Shown here piece by piece: positions 34,609 to 47,031 of a stretch of DNA of 64,000 nt; position 1 is the stretch's first letter, and every line of letters starts with the position of its first letter. The position numbers were made by a program, and so were the translations under genes. The notes under the pieces were generated by a model. The model searched no databases. It saw only the letters and a list, made by a program, of their open reading frames with translations, and was not told the DNA's origin. Origin of the DNA: Prochilodus magdalenae. Taxonomy: Eukaryota; Chordata; Actinopteri; Characiformes; Prochilodontidae. The DNA is taken from positions 925,001 through 989,000 of the forward strand of contig JAMWET010003098.1 in assembly GCA_024036415.1 (NCBI GenBank), written 5' to 3'.

Positions 34609-35544
34609 TACACACAGTCTCACTGCTCTGAAGAACTGAATAAATTATTATCTCTTTCTTCCTTGCTCTGAAATATCACAGTGTCTATTTCAGTCTCTGT
34701 CTGCCTCTGCCCTCTGGTCTCCACTGCCTTATTACATGTGTCAGAGCAGCGAGGGAGAGAGGGGGGCTCGCAGTTTGAATATTAGAGGGGAGACTTGTCC
34801 ATTTGAGGCTGGTCTGTCAGTGAGGGTCAGGCCGCAGCCATTGTCATCCAGTGTGTGTGTGAGAGAGAGCAGCGTGTCTTTATGCATGCTGAGAGGCTTT
34901 CTGCATTACATTTCCTTTTATGAATGTCTAATGGCTGTGGCTCTTTCTTATGATCTCTCTAAATGAATGCAGCCGGGAATTAATGCTTTATGAGTACATG
35001 GTGTATTCAGCATGTCCATTTCATATCATTACCAGAAGCTGATATTTGTCTGAGGCACTAGAATGTCATTTTACCTGACCTTACTCCTTTCAGCCTTCTG
35101 ACCTTGAGAGAGCATGTGAAAGACAGATTCACAGAAAGATTCTTTCAAAGACGTTTCACACTAACTATATGGGCGCTAAATGCTGTGGGTAAAGTACTGT
35201 GTGTAAGTGTTAGGCCTCAGAAGATGCTCTAAAGCTGTTGTCCTTCCTCCATGTGTCCTCTTGTCCTTTTTTCCCTCTCTTGTCTCTTTACTGCACGGTG
35301 ACCTGCAGTGCTGTAAGCAGAGAGCTTGTGTGTGACGAAGGGGCTGCTGGGTCAGGAGTATCGATTGCGGTTGCCGGTTGCTGCAGATACGCAGTTGTGC
35401 AGATGTGACCACATAGCTCTGGTTGACCTCGTGTAGGCCTAACTGTGCTGCTCACTGAAACAACACAAGGTCAAACATTCTTTCTGCACTACAGCAGTTT
35501 CACCACCTACAGGAAACATGCTTCGATTTACAGTAGCTCACTGT
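34606..35544. other. No gene seen; possible conserved patch at 34890-35060
   Basis: Positions 34890-35060 are complex with AGGAATTAATGC-like and CTAATGGCTG words. The rest is ordinary noncoding DNA. Confidence 0.35.
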
Positions 35545-35599
35545 TAAGGAGTGTGTGTGTGTGTGTGTGTCCCGCTGAAGTGCTGACACTGACACACAC

Positions 35600-35960
<361 letters not shown>

Positions 35961-36611
35961 TCTTTTTCTCTCTCTTTATATGTAAATATATATAGTAGCT
36001 GCTTGCTCCTTGCTGTGTGAGGATTTAGTGGTGTGACCCTGAAGAGTGGTTCTCAGGAGGCACTGTGCTCCCGGTTGAAGCTGAACTGTTGTTTTTAGTG
36101 TGTGATTTACTGCTGGTTGTGTTTATTGGATTAATTGTGTCTGAGGAGGGTGGTCTTTGTAGTTAATGAGTGGTTGGACGTGTGTACACACTTTGAGTCT
36201 TGTGTCCTTCTGTGTTACCCCTCCCCATTTTTTGTGTTGGAGTAGCACTGGGCTGGGCTATATATAAAACCTCACATTTACTAAATATGAAAGGACTGTA
36301 TGTGAATTCTGTAGTAAATGAATCATCTATGGTTATTTAAAACAGGACACCACCGGTAAAATGACATATTTGGTAGATTGTCACAGGGAAGTTAGTATGC
36401 CTACTCTACAGACAACACTTCTACCCATTTTAACAATTGCTGTTTATTGGCTATATGCATGCCCAATATATATACTATTTGACTGGGGGTGTTAAACCTT
36501 GCACCTCCAAACATATAGGAGAAATGAAATAAAGGTCTAGGGTTTGAAAGGCAATTTTGACATCAACAGGCATTGAGTACATTAGCTACGCATCTGGGCT
36601 ATAAGTGTTTA
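35961..36611. other. No gene seen
   Basis: Noncoding DNA without recognised repeats. Confidence 0.4.
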
Positions 36612-36725
36612 TTTACACTGACGAGCACTAATTAGTAATTATTTATATATTTATATTTATATTTATATATATTATGTTATTATATTATTATATATAATTA
36701 CTAATTAGTGCTTGTCATTGTAAAT
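36612..36725. repeat. AT-rich hairpin: 29-bp inverted arms
   Basis: The arm TTTACACTGACGAGCACTAA continuing to TTAGTAATT is matched by its complement starting at about 36698, with about 26 of 29 positions paired. The loop is about 55 bp of TATATTTATA sequence. It may be a tiny MITE or a cruciform-prone site. Confidence 0.75.
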
Positions 36726-36839
36726 ATATATATATGTATATGTATGTCAGTGTTTTCATATCACTATTTTCAGATCTATCCTTGGGAAAACTCAGTATTA
36801 CTGATAGTTCCCATCTCATCTTTGAATCCGTCCACTCTA

Positions 36840-36945
36840 CTATGGCTTATGGTAGCTCTCTCTATCTCATTTTCTCATTCTCTTTCTCCTTCTCTCCTGC
36901 ACCCTCTCTCTCTCCCTCTCTCTCTTCCACTCTCTTTGTAGTGAG
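36840..36945. repeat. CT-rich stretch
   Basis: Short pyrimidine-rich runs; the SLSLPL reading frames are artefacts. Confidence 0.7.
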
Positions 36946-37078
36946 CGGTGAGCTGTGTTATGCAGTGTGAAAGTGAACATGTCTGAGTTGTGGTCATTTC
37001 TGAGCAGAGTTATTCTATTTGTGTAAATTTCATCCTTTCACATCTCCCTTCCTTTTACTTTCACCAATTACTAATCAG

Positions 37079-37080
37079 TA

Positions 37081-37161
<81 letters not shown>

Positions 37162-37168
37162 TCTCTCC
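37079..37168. repeat. (CT)n microsatellite
   Basis: About 40 CT units, nearly perfect. Confidence 0.97.
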
Positions 37169-38129
37169 TTGGTTTGGTGAAATTACACAGTCCTACAGCT
37201 CTTTAAATTGAGTAATTGCTACTGTCTGGTGAAGGCGTCCACTGCCTGTTTTGAAAGGAGCCTTTCATGTCTGTTGGACTAGGGAGGAAGGCGTGTGGGA
37301 GGGGGAGGGTGTAGTTAGCCGTCCGTTTGTTCTTAGCTTCCTCTAAAACAGTTCTTGCTCTCCTCCTCTCCCTCGCTCCTCCAGTTCCTCGCTTGTTATC
37401 CTTCAGTGGAAAGCATGATTGCTGAGCCAAGAACATCACCGGCACCCCTCCCCCAGCGAGCGTCCTTATTTTTGTTATTGTTGTTGCTATCATTTTAAAT
37501 GCCAGTGAGAAGAAACGTACAGGCCTAATACATGCAGATGCCCCTCACAGAATGTCAGTGAGATTACATTGCCTCATCTGCTGGTCTCTCCCAGCATCCT
37601 TCCACCAAGCCTGGGCTAAGATTGGGAAAATGTAAGAGCTGACATTAACCTTGACGACAGTGTTAAGATGCTTCTTCTTTCTGTTTACTTCCTATTGTTT
37701 CTCCTATTGTTTAACAGCAGCCAATCAAACACTCACTATGTCTATCCTTCATTACAGAGCATCAGTGGAAAATGGCATAACGAGTTTGGTGGTTTGTGTG
37801 GTCCTCCCAGCAGAGCGCACAAGTAGAAGTGACCATGTCTGTTGTACAGAGTAGAGAGCTACCTGCCTATGCAATGCCATATGTAACCAGCAGAGGGCAT
37901 GTGGAGTCTTCCAAAAACGAGAATTCGAAAGAGTGTGAAATAGGCAGAGCAAGGATACCTTACAGTTCACCTCTCCAAGCCTGCTTATCCATCTTGTGGG
38001 AAAGAAAACATTGTTGAGGCTGTGTTGCGCTGATCACTTAGCTTAAAATAGATCCAAAAGTGCTGTCAGATTCACAGCTTCTTGAACTGATTGGGCTGCC
38101 AGCAGATTTCTTTTTCAGTTTTTGGTGTT
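37169..38129. other. No gene seen
   Basis: Noncoding DNA. ORFs of up to 96 codons on both strands have no domain. Confidence 0.4.
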
Positions 38130-38168
38130 TCTTCTGAGAAGATAAAATTTCCTTTGGGATCAATAAAG

Positions 38169-38218
<50 letters not shown>

Positions 38219-38219
38219 C
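38130..38219 (+). mobile_element. LINE 3' tail grading into (TATC)n microsatellite
   Basis: TTTCCTTTGGGATCAATAAAG is followed directly by about 13 TATC units. The same tail in inverse orientation is at 25884. The tail supplies an AATAAA signal, and its terminal tetranucleotide has expanded. Confidence 0.7.
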
Positions 38220-38464
38220 ACTTTTAATACATTTGACATGAAAAACAAATACAGTATACATACACAAAGCTATCACAAAATATTCAGGTAAATCAGGTGG
38301 CATATGACTGTAACAGAGCGCAAAGATGTAAGTGTTCTGCTAAGTAGCAACCCGTAACCGGACAGAAAGTAGTTCGGTCCACTGAGTCCATATCTCTCCT
38401 CCTCTCCCTGAGTGTGTTTGTGCACATCTCTCCTGCTCTCCTGTCCTTCGCTTCTTTGGTTAGC

Positions 38465-38700
38465 CTTCATTAATCGGAGGGGCCTGTTGTGATTGTTTTG
38501 CATAATATCTCAATTACCCTCGTGCCCTGCCTAATAGCGAAGCGGTGTGTGTGATACGTGGCGTGCCGTTCTATGCCTCTGCCTTCGCCTCGCAGGGCTT
38601 TTATTGGAAGCGACACGGCCATTACAGAAAGCCCCTGTGCACAGGCTCCTAATGAGCCTCCGATGGAGCAGCCATTAGAGTGAGCTCCATGAGAATCAGT
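38465..38700. promoter_or_regulatory. Candidate conserved noncoding element
   Basis: Complex sequence with an octamer-like TTTTGCATAATATC near 38496, TTCATTAATCGG and TCAATTACCC nearby, and CTCCTAATGAGC, with more CG dinucleotides than the flanks. A developmental enhancer is plausible but unproven. Confidence 0.25.
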
Positions 38701-39117
38701 TCTGTGGAGATTCAGCAGATACGCCAGAAGGGCAAGGCTTTAGTCAGGTCTGAGGGGGTTTAGCAGGGCTCTTGATGAGGAGTTCGTTAGGTTTGCCACA
38801 GTGTTAAGTGGAAGCTAATGGGTAACCCCCTAAAATAATGGTTTGGCCCAAAATCTAATTTACACGATCATCTTCTTATCACATGCCTGACCAGCCAAAG
38901 TAGATTTTTTGGTTTTGTATTGGAGCTGAGAGGCTAATGTAGCCTAAAAATCTCAAATGCATTTTCTTTTATGGTTTCTGCCACAGTGTCACACCATCAT
39001 CTACAAAAATGGACAAAAGTACATCACAAGGATGTGAATTATGCCCATACGTTTGTCCATTTTTTTAGATAACACTATCAGTATATAGTATCTAAAACTA
39101 GAAGCATATAATTAACC
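38701..39117. other. No feature seen
   Basis: Noncoding DNA. Confidence 0.4.
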
Positions 39118-39625
39118 CCCGCTTGTTAACCCCCTTTCACCCTGTTCTTCTTGGTCAGGATCCCTACAGGATCAGGAGCAGGTATTATATGGGTGGTGAA
39201 TTTTCTCAGCACTGCAGTGACACTGATGGTCACATGGTGGTGGTGTTTTAGTGTGTGTTGCGTGGGTGCAGGTGTATCAGACAGAGCAGTGCTGCTGGAG
39301 TGTTTACACACCTCAGTGTCACTGCTGGACAGAGAATAGTCCACCAGCCAAACCTATCCAGCAAACGGTGTCTGTCTGTGCAGCGCCCTGAGACCAATGA
39401 TGAAGGGCTAGAGGCTGATCAACATAAACTGTGCAGCCTTAGATGAGCTATCATCCCTGACTTTTATCTATAATGTAGACCGCCATATAAGGGGAGTCTA
39501 ATAGAGTGCTGGGAGCACTGCTGTGTCTAATCCCACTCACACCTGTGCAACACACACTATGTCAGTGCCACTGCAGTGTTGATCCATCGCCCAAAGATGG
39601 ATAAAATGTGGAACTGACTGTATAA
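39118..39625. mobile_element. Palindromic MITE family P, copy 3 (best preserved)
   Basis: Left arm: TTGGTCAGGATCCCTACAGG, CAGGTATTATATGGGTGG, TTCTCAGCACTGCAGTGACA, TGGTGGTGTTTTAGTGTGTG. The right arm has the inverse blocks (CAGTGCCACTGCAGTGTTGA, CAACACACACTATGTCAG). The centre holds GTCCACCAGCCAAACC and GATGAGCTATCATCCCTGAC. There is no coding capacity. Confidence 0.85.
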
Positions 39626-40042
39626 ATAAAAAACATGAGATGTGGTAAAGATATCAAAGCAGTTACAGAATCATTCTGAATAAGGTACAGAATTCATACT
39701 GAATTATTAGCCTATGGTTCAGTGAGGTTAACTTGGCAAGAGATCCACTGCTTTGAAATTGCAGCGTGGGGTTACCACGGAAAACTTCAACGGTCATTAC
39801 AGACTGTGCATATCATTAGATTATCATCATGTACACCCTTCTGTGTCAACAAGCTGGAATTGTTTAAGGAAACAGACGGGCAAACACGTATGAATTTCAG
39901 CTCTTATACACACACATATATGCATAAACACACATGTTGAGATGCCATCTGTGAGTTGAGATAAGATCTAACTGTTATAAAGACAAACACTCCCCTCATT
40001 TCCTTTTATCACATCAACATGGGTCCTCAACACTTCCTACAC
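39626..40042. other. No gene seen
   Basis: Noncoding DNA; a 72-codon ORF at 39722 has no domain. Confidence 0.4.
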
Positions 40043-40085
<43 letters not shown>

Positions 40086-40100
40086 TACACACACACAGTG
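40043..40100. repeat. (CA)n microsatellite
   Basis: CA units with ACGC and AAAC interruptions. Confidence 0.95.
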
Positions 40101-40848
40101 TCAGTGGTCAGCCGGGGTCAGTGCCATGCTGGGAGGCAGACGGTTAGGCAGGCAGCTCACCCTGCTGTGACTGCCCAGTGAGGCAGGAAGTGCAAATCGA
40201 TAGCACTTACCCTTTTCCTGTTCCTGCTCCCTCAGGGTCTCACGCAGCAAGGCGTTAAGAACCACAACTCTTTGTGAGGGGAAAGGAGCAGTAAAATAAG
40301 GGGAAGCACTAACTGCATGTGGGCTGTGTCTCTTTATTTTAACGGCTCACTCATATATATTTATTTGAAGCAGGTCGTATAAACATTCTGAAATGTAGAT
40401 AGAGGAACGTTTTTGCATAGAAACCCTTTTCAGACAAAGGACAGCAGGAAGAATATAAATAAAAGCATAAATTTGCATATCCCTTTGACCTGTATTCAAA
40501 TCAAAACTGCACAATGTTACACACTTATTAATGCTAGTTTGTTAGTTTTCCGAAACTGCCAAGCTAATGTATACTGCTGCCTGCACAGACTATATGATAC
40601 CAGACATTGCTTCTGTTGCTTCACAAAACACTGAACTCTTCTCACATCCTTACTAACTGTAGGCTCTTTACTGTAATCCGTGATTTTCACTGTTACTACT
40701 GACTGATTTTCATAGGTCTGTTTTTTTGTTTCTCTGTTAGGCCTTTTACGGTAGTCGTTGGTATATCTAAATACTTCTGTTCAGTGATGGGCTGCTCACT
40801 GTGTCCCTTCTCTAAATGTAGTATTGCATTTCATATTTATTCTATGGC
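40101..40848. other. No gene seen
   Basis: Noncoding DNA, AT-rich after 40320. Confidence 0.4.
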
Positions 40849-41218
40849 ATTTTCTGAGCCACTTATCCTTCTGTGTTATGGGGATACTGGGACCTATTCC
40901 AGCACTCATTGAGCGAAAGCTAGGAAACACCCTGGACAAGCTGCCAGTCCACTAGAGTACAGACACAGGTATATCCACATTCTCACACACACTCACAGCT
41001 AGGGGCAATTTAGTGTTTCCAATTGACCTGACATGGCATGTCTTTGGACTGTGGGAGGAAAACAGCACCCGGTAGAACCCACGCAGAGAGAACGGAGATA
41101 CGGAGAGAACATGCAAACCACACACGGACACCCCATCTGGGAGTCAGACTCAGGCTCAAACCCAGGCCCTTCTTGTTGTGAGGTGACAGAGCTACAAACT
41201 GCCCCATCGTGCTGCCCA
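40849..41218 (-). mobile_element. DANA/V-SINE-like tRNA-derived SINE (family B, copy 1)
   Basis: On minus: a tRNA-like head (GGCAGCACGATGGGGCAG...) with a decayed B box (GGGTTTGAGCC). Next is the conserved central block, complement of GGACTGTGGGAGGAAAACAG and GAGAACATGCAAACCACACA. Then comes GCAATTTAGTGTTTCCAATT, and a tail region with CAGCACTCATTGAGCGAAAG. The plan is that of DANA-type SINEs of fish. Confidence 0.82.
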
Positions 41219-42519
41219 TAATATTTGTGAATATCTATTGTAAGTAGAAAACTACAACTTGTCTTGACTTAATGTTGCTAACAAGTAACGGCAGCTTAGA
41301 GCCCACCAATTAGCATAAATTGTTATCCATTCAAATGGATATAAGTGTGTTAATGTAGCTAAAAGCAGTGGTTGCTGCCATCTTGAAGCCTGAAATAAAA
41401 AAAAAAAATGAACATCTCTGTGAATTATAGGATGCTCTGCTAGAGTAAATAAGTACTACGGTGAAAAGAGTCTGCGTTGCTGTGACTGGGTTGCTTTATG
41501 TCTTGCGCGTCTGCCAGGTGCAGAAATGTAAATAAATAAAGGATTTAATTTGCTGTCTAATTCTACCAGATGCCTCTTACATTGGCCAAGCCCTGATCAT
41601 CTCACTAGCAGAAAGTCTAGTGTCAAAGATGATATGTTTGTATTCCCAGTCACATCTTGTGACTCAGCCCTCTCAGCAGGGAAACCTGCCGTCAGTAGAC
41701 TCTCATTAAGCAGCGCTGCAGGAAGCAATAGCCTGAGCAGTGGACAGTACCTTAGGCCTGAATTGACAGTCTTAGTGCTATGCATGTCCTTACTACCAGC
41801 TTTTCTTCCAGAGCTATAGAGACTGATATAGGACAGCTTCAGACCCAGCAAAACTCTAGGCTTGGAATGGGCTCCAAGTTAAAAGCTGTGTGGTGGGTAA
41901 GGAGGACAGTGTAGCCAGTGGGCTATGGTATTGGAAAAGTAGAGGAGTGATGGAGAGAAAGTATTGGATGAGAGATAAAGAAGCGATGGCCCCTTACAGC
42001 AGCGCCAAAACGGAAGTGAGACGTCAAAGCATGTCAGTGTTGCTCCACTGGTCAGCCTAGAGTATGTGTCTGTGTGTTTGTCTCTCTGTCTAGCCCCTCT
42101 CTCTGTGTCTGTCTCTATTTGCCTCTCTCTACCCCTCCTTAAAAATATATTTTTCAATCTTTCAGTTTTAAGATGTACCTGTTGGATTTTTCAATTGACA
42201 TTGCTTTTGGAATATATGAACATTCTTGTCATCAGCCCCAAAAACCAAATGTGTAGTCTTTCCATTGCAAACATGCAAACATTGATTTATCTGATTATGA
42301 ACTTTGTTTTGGATGTATTGCTTTTCATTTGTCAGTTGCTAGTCATCGGTTACATTAACATTATTATATTTGCATGCTAGCTGTTTTGAAAAATGAAGTT
42401 TTTGTAGAATTCTGTTCAGTTGCTATTGCTTTGTTCTTATTTGACACGTTTTCATCTTTGATTAAACCTATTCTTACAGTTTACCAAAAAACTAAATATA
42501 TTAATATTTAATCTAGATC
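41219..42519. other. No gene seen
   Basis: ORFs at 41550-41819 (plus) and 41597-41851 (minus) overlap, with neither showing a domain. AT-rich from 42140. Confidence 0.4.
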
Positions 42520-43510
42520 ATTTCAACAGGGTTCTTTAGTTCTCAGCACCGCATCTTTATTGCTAGTGATTTTGTATCTAAATGCCGAACGCATTGATCT
42601 TGTTATAACCTCTGAGAAAGCAAGGCCAAATCCTTTGTCGATGTATTGATTCCTTGTAATCAATAAAGTACTCTGTAAATCATTGGAACTGCTTTGAAAA
42701 CCACTTTCTACTGATTCAAGGTCATAGTGTGATTGTATATTTGGGAAGATTATATCCTGCTCCTTATTGTCAGGGGAGACACATAACACTCTTGTCTTAA
42801 GGGTCATGTCATAGACAAATCTTACCTAATGCTCTGGCTCATCCTGAATGACAATGATTGGTCCCACTACAGTAGTGTGGACAAAGGTTCCCGGTCCCTG
42901 AGGCCTGAGCTTCACCTTACTGATTTGGAAACAGAGTCTTTTCTCTACCTCTCGTTGTGGTTTTCCTCATGAAAAAAACACGGTATGCTTCCCCCATTGC
43001 ACACAGATCCTAGCTCCCGACTTAATGTTCTCCATGACTGATTCCAGCTCAAAATCTTCATTCTGCATATGTCTTTGAGGACTCCTCTGTGCAACAGGGA
43101 GCTTGGAGTAGGACTGTAATATAGGACAGAATTGTGAATTTAAAGTTGGGAAGCTCAAGTTCTGGGATCTCTCATGGACTCAAAACAATAAAGTCTTGTT
43201 GCAGGGGTACAGGGGTACCAGGTGTACCAATCTTTTTGAATCTATTGAGATAAAATGCAGTTCACCTCTTTCCTGCTTGGTGTCAGCCAGGACACTTCCT
43301 TTTCACACATATATATTACAGTCTTGGGTTTAAAAATGCCTGACTGCCTTTCTCTTTGTACAACTGTTGCACCCTGTGGCTTATAAGATGTTGAATTCTG
43401 ACCTTCACCTTGCTTCGTCTTGTTCACATTGATCCACTTGTTTCTCCGTTCCATCTCTTCCTTGACCTTGTACATTGCTTTGCCATTGGGGCCTCAGCAG
43501 TGTTTATCAT
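42520..43510 (-). pseudogene. Unidentified protein-like relic, broken by stops and a frameshift
   Basis: Three minus ORFs follow one another with ordinary, non-repetitive composition: 43475-43242 (MYKVKEEMERRNKWINVNKT..., Lys/Glu-rich), then 43158-42967 and 42807-42523. The latter two share one frame. The stretch between them reads QREVEKRLCFQISKVKLRPQ and then GPGTFVHTTVVGPIIVIQDE, so the frame is open for about 200 codons except for two stops. Upstream of 43158 the same frame also reads DSKRLVHLVPLYPCNKTLLF. I recognise no domain. It could be a decayed transposon protein or a retro-copied gene. Confidence 0.35.
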
Positions 43511-46500
43511 CTTGCCTCTAGCCTTCTCTGCCTCCTGCTAATGGCCTATAATATATGCACGACTTCTGTTGCCTCTCGTGAGTTTAATTAAGCAGGTGCA
43601 CTGCGGAGTCTGAATGGCATGAGCATGTATTGACACAAGCCAGTGTGATGAAAGGCGAGTATGTGGGGTTAGAGCAGGCTGCAGGGGATAGCACGGTCCT
43701 ATGGTAAGCAGTTAGGGACGTGACCCTGGTTGAGCTCTTCTCCTCTCATTAGTGCTAGCATGGATGCTACTTTGTGTTTCTCCCCTCACAGGAAATTCAG
43801 AGCTAATGAGGCTCAGGGGGCTGGGTGGGGGCAGTGATTAGCCTCCTGTCCTAGCATATTTAGCATATTTACTACTCATCAGCTTTTAACTACTGCAGAC
43901 AGCATGTCCTACACATCAAATTCATTTCCATGCATGTCCACCATGTCCATTTTCATCAGTGCAGGGATTTTGAGTAGGTTTTGAATACGGCATAAGCTTT
44001 GTTTCATAAAATGAATAACTGCTGAACTTTCAATGATTGCGTGTAATGTTATATATGATGTTAAGGATAACAAAGTTTTCTCTAGCGCAACCTTAGTAAC
44101 CTTAGTAACCTTTCTAGTAGAAACGCATATGATTCCTTGAAGCTTAATATTATTTATTATAGATATCTACATAACTATATCTGTCTAAGTACATTTAATG
44201 AATCCTTGGCTATTTGCCTTGTGATGTAATGCACATTTCTTGGTAGTTAATTTTTTTAAGCCATCTGCTATGAGGTGTGAAGGAAGCCCTAATGACTTTA
44301 TGATAAATACGTGTGTGCTTTGCTCTGTGTAAAGTGGTGGAGCTCTGAAACTGCATGGCAGTACATTTGGGATCAATAAAGTTATTAACTGAAGTGCATA
44401 AGGTTAAGCCCATATGGTCTTGTTAAGTGAGTCAGTAATGTGGGGTCTGAGGCCCAGATATTCCTCCAGGCACCCCTGTTTTCTTTCAGGGCTTTCTTCC
44501 TCGTTTTCTCTCTCCTGGTAAACCCAGAGAGACCTAGCTGCTCTCACATACTTCTTGCTCTATGTATCTGCTGTCAAGACAGTAAAATTAGTCCTCTGAA
44601 AAGAGAATAAAGTCTTCATCTTCTATTAGGTAACACTTTTATCTAGTTTCTGCTATCGCGACCTTGTATCTAGCGAGTCGCTGACAACTCTACTGCAAAT
44701 GGTATCACCTTCTTTTTTAAGTCGTGAAATTGCTGGGGGAAAGGAGCAAAGGCGATTCAGCTGCTCAAACACTCACACTCAGTGAATGGCCTAGGAGAAG
44801 TCTCTGACCGCAAGGCTAGCTTTCACTCTGTCGGAAGTCTGTGCGTGGGAGGAGGATTCCCCTGGCACGCACAAACAGGAGTGTTTACCTGCAGTTATTT
44901 ATATGGAGAGGCCAAGCCCTGCATGTAATACAGTCACAGTATTGCCCGCGGCATTGTGTGGAGGTTGTATTAGGAACACAGAGCCGATGTGGTATCTCAG
45001 CGCCTGCAGGCTAGAGGTCAGTGTGTGAAATTCTCCCACATCAGTACATGGGGTCCATCTGTACTGGAGCCGAAAGCACTGCGGCTGACCTTCAAATCTA
45101 TAAATACAGCTCTGCTGTACAGTTTTACCTGCTGTTGCTCACCCCCAGGACTCAATGAAGGCTGACTACCTTTTGATTATGCATAACCAAAGGGGCTAGT
45201 TACAATAGGTTTGAGAAAGCCGAGAAGAAACACCGGGACTTTCCATATGTGATGCAGAATGTAGTCATTATCAGGAGAGAGCATGGAAACAGGAAGACAG
45301 CGGATTATGCCTTCCACCAGAAACAGAATAGCGCACTTAATATAATCCGTGGCATCATAAGTGTTTGCATTGAGCAGGGTAGGCCGTATCCAAAAATCTG
45401 TATACAGCATTTAATAACATTCTGTTCTGTGTTGGTATGTAAGTGAATGGAGAGCATGCTGCTAAGCAACTCAGACACCAAAGAAGTCACTCAGGATTTG
45501 GTACCTACCCATCCTGTCCTACTCAATCTGTCTACATGGCCCGCTAAAAACGCCTCACTTCTCAAGAGGAGTAATTAGGGATGGTGCACGTTTATTTTTA
45601 GGCACCTGTGCGTCAGAAAAGCCTGTGTTTTTAAAAGAAAGGCACAGGAGATGGTCTCACTCGTGGGCCCCGCAGTTCTGTGTCTCTCTGTCTCCTGCAG
45701 GGAGTCATGTTTATTTCATCAGCCCGGGGCTTTTCTTTTGTCGTGAGATCGCACGGCATATCCGCTGCCTGTCTCCCTGCCACTCGTCAATGGCGGGAGC
45801 CATCACTGCTGCTTTTAAGTCCGCTCCCCCACCTCTCCACTCCACACTTCTCCTTGACAGTTCCTCCTGTTATTTTTCTCCTTTTTTGCCTTCTTTCATG
45901 GTCATCCCATGTCTCTTCCTTCAGCGCTCGTCCACTGGCTGGTACTCAGTGTCTGTGAGCCCCATCTCTCTCGCTCTTCCTCTCTCTCTCTCTCTCTCGT
46001 TCACCCTTCTGAAGAATGCTGCTGCTGCATCCAAAAGCTAGCTGTCATGCTTTGAGGCCCTGTCACTTCTGCAAAAGGATGAGGCTTTCATATCAAGTGC
46101 TGGATACCCTTTTGCGTTCCTCTTCTCTCCACCAGTAATCAAAGCCAAGACAGCTGCTAAAAATGGCGGCAGAGAAGACAAGGCGCCTCAGATGTTAATG
46201 GAAGCATGTAGTCAGTCAGTGGCCCACCAGAGACCCCGCTGGGGGAGAGACGTTTCATCACGCAGTCATAAACATGCAGGATGACAATTAAGATACGCAT
46301 GTGGAGTTCTTTGAATATTGTTATTATGCATTATATAGAACTGGATTGGCATGCTGGAACGAGCTTTGTTGATTGTTTCATTGCTCCTTTATTTGAGGAC
46401 GTAGACTGCTTGTAAGGTCACCTTATAGTTTTTCAAACAAGGTGACAAGCATTTCTCTTTGAAGATGTACTGTAACAGCCTGAAATGTGACTTAGTTTGA

Positions 46501-46519
46501 TTTGTGTTATCCATTGCAG
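43511..46519. other. No gene seen; several complex patches
   Basis: Positions 43545-43640 (GAGTTTAATTAAGCAGG) and 44880-45010 look more complex than the background and could be regulatory. The 138-codon ORF at 45625-46041 is pyrimidine-derived in its second half and is not supported. A GGGATCAATAAAG word at 44369 resembles the LINE tail at 38140. Confidence 0.35.
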
Positions 46520-46691
46520 GGTTCCGCTTTGGAGGTAGTAGCAGTAAGCAGAAAGGAGGAGGAAACTGGACAACCAACTGGAACAGTGAGGGAGGTTTCC
46601 AAACGAGGGCACGCCCAATCTGTTGAAGATGGGGTCACCCATGCTTCCTCTCAGCCCTCCAACGAACAGAGAGAGGATCGATCACCATCCA
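46520..46691 (+). CDS. Candidate internal exon of an unidentified gene
   Basis: The acceptor is a pyrimidine-leaning TTTGTGTTATCCATTGCAG just before 46520, and the donor GTGAGT starts at 46692. Read from its first base the 172-nt exon is open: GSALEVVAVSRKEEETGQPT, GTVREVSKRGHAQSVEDG and VTHASSQPSNEQREDRSPS, polar and probably disordered. The other two forward frames contain stops. It leaves one extra nucleotide, so the next exon would start in phase 1. No domain is visible, no partner exon was found, and the protein is not recognised. It may be chance. Confidence 0.3.
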
Positions 46692-47031
46692 GTGAGTCCA
46701 AGCAGTCCGTCTATTTACTTCTCCGTTATTCTGCCTTCTGAATTCTTTATCTCTTGATCAAAGAGTCTTCCTCCCTCCCTTATTCATTATCCTGTTTTTG
46801 TCCCTGTTGGCTCAGTACTGTGCAGTAGTGAGACCTGTCTAAACGAATGAATGGATAATGATGTGATCTCTGAGAACTGAGTTGTTTAGAATATGTTAGT
46901 TTGGATGGAGTTAAAGGATGTTTTTTAGTTTTGTACTTTACCAAAGCCCAGTAGTCACTCTGCAGCAAAAAGCATTGAGCAATCTAACACACAGTTCTAG
47001 CACACCTTTTGTAGTAAATGGTCTTAAATAT
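46692..47031. other. No feature seen
   Basis: Noncoding DNA after the candidate donor site. Confidence 0.4.

Noticed and set aside
45625..46041. 138-codon plus ORF with an acceptor-like TCTGTCTCCTGCAG inside
   Set aside because: No matching donor keeps an open frame, and the second half is pyrimidine-derived.
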